This document shows, piece by piece, positions 35,769 through 35,933 of a stretch of DNA of 35,933 bases. The notes beneath the pieces are model-generated. The model was not told where the DNA came from, did not search any database, and saw only the letters and a program-made list of their open reading frames with translations. Every line of letters begins with the position of its first letter. Position 1 is the stretch's first letter. Origin of the DNA: Acidimicrobiaceae bacterium (GTDB taxonomy: Bacteria > Actinomycetota > Acidimicrobiia > Acidimicrobiales > Ilumatobacteraceae); the NCBI GenBank assembly GCA_947463235.1, contig CANHST010000004.1, positions 1-35,933 on the forward strand. Direction: 5' to 3'. The position numbers were made by a program, and so were the translations under genes.

Positions 35769-35933
35769 CAGTGCGCGGCGACGTGGGCGGCGACGGACTG
35801 GAGGAACGCCTCGTGGTGCGCTTCGAAGTTGGTTTCTTCGCCCATCGTGGTGCCATAGGAACGCGTGGCCGACAGCTTCACGATGGTGACGTCGTCGTGC
35901 GGCGACACGAACACCCATTGGTTGTAGATGCCA
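35768..35933 (-). CDS. Serine hydrolase / beta-lactamase family protein, 3' end only (truncated by window edge)
   Basis: Minus-strand frame reads GIYNQWVFVSPHDDVTIVKLSATRSYGTTMGEETNFEAHHEAFLQSVAAHVAAH*. Stop (35770-35768) overlaps the DksA-like ATG. Not in the ORF track because no internal Met start qualifies. Confidence 0.6.
   Translation of the reverse strand, partial: GIYNQWVFVSPHDDVTIVKLSATRSYGTTMGEETNFEAHHEAFLQSVAAHVAAH

Overview
High-GC actinobacterial window, probably Acidimicrobiia-like (inference from codon usage and gene content). It is dominated by an acyl-CoA / isoprenoid-type catabolic gene neighbourhood. Left to right: 3' end of a GcvT-like protein; FAH-family hydrolase; His-variant P450 ferredoxin plus cytochrome P450; carotenoid-oxygenase-family dioxygenase; HpcH/HpaI-type CoA-ester lyase; a long minus-strand operon (fused LivH-LivM-LivG transporter, LivF, DUF3556-like membrane protein, phytoene-desaturase-like FAD oxidoreductase, acyl-CoA dehydrogenase, MaoC dehydratase); a divergent lipoprotein substrate-binding protein; acyl-CoA ligase with a 50-aa membrane peptide; a second acyl-CoA dehydrogenase; a methylcrotonyl/geranyl-type biotin-dependent carboxylase (both subunits) divergent from a TetR regulator; VOC protein; succinate-semialdehyde-type dehydrogenase; a second fused Liv transporter with its own substrate-binding protein; a large ATPase-LuxR regulator; a carboxylesterase; a DksA/TraR-type zinc-finger protein; and the 3' end of a serine hydrolase that the ORF track misses. 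No tRNA, rRNA, CRISPR array or transposase was seen. The strongest non-coding signals are: (1) a perfect 99-bp structured repeat at two convergent gene ends about 9.9 kb apart; (2) a 20-bp palindrome-like motif (ACCTTAG-N7-TAAGGY) at two divergent promoters plus a degenerate copy at a third, which suggests a local TetR regulon; (3) a TAGGG-N4-CCCYA palindrome upstream of both the LuxR gene and the adjacent esterase gene; (4) several long perfect hairpins at gene ends and in one intra-operon gap.
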